Assembly: GCA_020724945.1 (NCBI GenBank)
Contig: DYFX01000058.1
Coordinates: 1-6,040 of the forward strand
Length of the DNA stretch: 6,040 nucleotides
Direction: 5' to 3'
Origin: Candidatus Paceibacter sp.
GTDB lineage: Bacteria > Patescibacteriota > Patescibacteriia > SG8-24 > DYFX01
Within the stretch, counting starts at the first letter, position 1. Every line of letters starts with the position of its first letter. This document shows, one piece after another, positions 5,097-6,040 of the stretch. The notes beneath the pieces are model-generated. The model saw only the letters and a list, made by a program, of their open reading frames with translations, was not told the origin of the DNA and searched no databases. A program made the translations under genes and the position numbers.

Positions 5097-6040
5097 CGGG
5101 TCGAGCGCGGCGTAGGACTCCGGTTCCTCGGCGCGCGGATCGGCGTCGCGGATCCAGAGCTCCCGCGTCGACGGACGGATGACGACGGTCGCGAGCGTGA
5201 CGCTCGTCGGGTTCTGCGCCGGCGTGCGGTGCAGGACGCCGTCGTTCTCCGAGAGATACGCCATCATCTCGTCCGGCGAACGCGGAAGCGCCTCGGGCGC
5301 GATGGACTTCAGCTTGGCGTAGCGCCGATAGCTGTGCGAGGCGTGCTCCAGCGCGGGGTCCGGCCGCCGGAGCGGCAGGTGCAGGACATGGTTCGTGTGG
5401 CAGAAGGACGGCGCCGCGATCTGCCGCAGCACGATGTCCGCTTCGGAGGTCGCGGGGTTCGAGACTTCGATCGAAACGGCGTCATCGAGCGTCCCGTCGG
5501 CGACGGCGTAGTGCGTCGTGAGGGCGTTCGGACGCCCGGCCAGGATCTTGACCGCTTCGTCCATGTCCGGCGCGAGCGAGGCCTGGAACTGCCGGACGAC
5601 CTGCGACGGCCCCGGCTGCGCCTCCGGCCACAGCGAGTTGTTGGCGATGGCGACGCCATGCGCGTTCAGCGACGGCCCGCTGGCGGGCAGCTGTCCGGGA
5701 TAGGCCAGGCAAACCATGCGCGGGTGCCCGTCGAACGCGACATCGAGCGCGAGCATCTTGCCGTAGTAGTGCGGCTCGTAGTCCTCGTTGTGGCCGATCA
5801 GCCAGCCGCGATCGGTGCGGACGACGAGCGTCGAACACTTCTCGGGCGCGGGAAGGAACTCCGCGGCGATCTCCTCCGAGAACGCGATGGACGCGATCGC
5901 GCGCAGCGGGACGCCCGCGCCGTCGGCGAGGCCCCGCAGGAACGCGACGGCGGGCGGGAACTGGTCCTGCGCCGCGAGCGCATAGCGCGAAGCGAGCTCG
6001 AGCACGCGGCGCTCGCTGCCGACGGTCGTGTGCTTCAAGA
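5082..6040 (-). CDS. C45-family autoproteolytic acyltransferase/hydrolase, partial (N-terminus beyond right edge)
   Basis: At least 318 residues are visible and the frame is still open at the right edge; the TTG at 6038 is probably an internal Leu. The fold is that of peptidase family C45, the acyl-CoA:6-aminopenicillanic acid acyltransferase relatives, Ntn-hydrolases that cut themselves to expose a catalytic Cys. Numbering from the TTG, the Cys is C68 in 'EKCSTLVV', followed by the conserved 'WLIGHNEDY' (79-87). Further family features are 'LNAHGVAIANNSL' (124-136), 'HYAVADGTLDDAVSIEVS' (176-193), 'CHTNHVLHLPL' (213-223), and a C-terminal 'TSVTLATVVIRPSTRELWI' stretch. Full members usually have about 340-370 residues, so perhaps 20-50 are missing. 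Bacterial members likely hydrolyse or transfer amide-linked acyl groups; the substrate here is unknown and penicillin synthesis is not implied. It ends in a terminator that contains its stop codon. Confidence 0.87.
   Translation of the reverse strand, partial: LKHTTVGSERRVLELASRYALAAQDQFPPAVAFLRGLADGAGVPLRAIASIAFSEEIAAEFLPAPEKCSTLVVRTDRGWLIGHNEDYEPHYYGKMLALDVAFDGHPRMVCLAYPGQLPASGPSLNAHGVAIANNSLWPEAQPGPSQVVRQFQASLAPDMDEAVKILAGRPNALTTHYAVADGTLDDAVSIEVSNPATSEADIVLRQIAAPSFCHTNHVLHLPLRRPDPALEHASHSYRRYAKLKSIAPEALPRSPDEMMAYLSENDGVLHRTPAQNPTSVTLATVVIRPSTRELWIRDADPRAEEPESYAALDPSSLH

Noticed and set aside
6036..6038. TTG as the true start of the C45 gene
   Set aside because: The frame is open to the edge, the protein would be shorter than the family, and no promoter can be seen; treated as partial.

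Overview
The window is GC-rich and densely packed: seven protein-coding genes, intergenic gaps of at most about 52 bases, and no RNA genes, insertion sequences, CRISPR or other mobile DNA. TGA and TAG both serve as ordinary stops, so the standard bacterial code applies. There is no taxonomic marker gene. Compact spacing, no visible Shine-Dalgarno sequences, promoters placed directly at start codons, and the gene mix (an ATP-cone/nuclease fusion, a DUF7282-like anchored protein, a VIT1-like transporter, a C45 acyltransferase) make me lean towards a GC-rich lineage of the candidate phyla radiation (Patescibacteria). This is inference only; other bacteria that use leaderless mRNAs are not excluded.

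Layout from left to right. (1) The left edge cuts a minus-strand gene whose visible 125 residues are an MgtE-type intracellular N domain. (2) A divergent plus-strand gene (416-862) encodes a small exported protein of unknown function with a CxxC motif. It ends at a strong hairpin terminator that it shares with the convergent gene. (3) A minus-strand pair runs from 2925 down to 873: a VIT1/CCC1-family metal transporter followed 7 bases later by a GH1 beta-glycosidase with both catalytic glutamates. (4) Divergent from that pair is a plus-strand gene (2957-3829) joining an ATP-cone, a PD-(D/E)xK nuclease core and a helix-hairpin-helix-like tail. (5) It overlaps by 23 bases the end of a convergent minus-strand gene (3807-4265) for a membrane-anchored DUF7282-like protein. 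(6) Further right, also on the minus strand, are a TSUP (TauE/SafE) permease (4318-5052) and (7) a C45-family autoproteolytic acyltransferase/hydrolase that runs off the right edge.

The most striking feature is regulatory. Five genes have a -10 hexamer (three with an extended TGn) ending only 6-9 bases before the ATG, which predicts leaderless mRNAs. On the minus strand, promoter and preceding terminator hairpin are fused: the terminator U-tract after the C45 gene supplies the first base of the extended -10 of the TSUP gene, and two genes carry their stop codon inside the terminator loop. The genes do not form one obvious pathway. The VIT1/GH1 pair looks like an operon; the others look like independently transcribed housekeeping or accessory functions (metal and anion transport, sugar hydrolysis, DNA or RNA processing, surface proteins).
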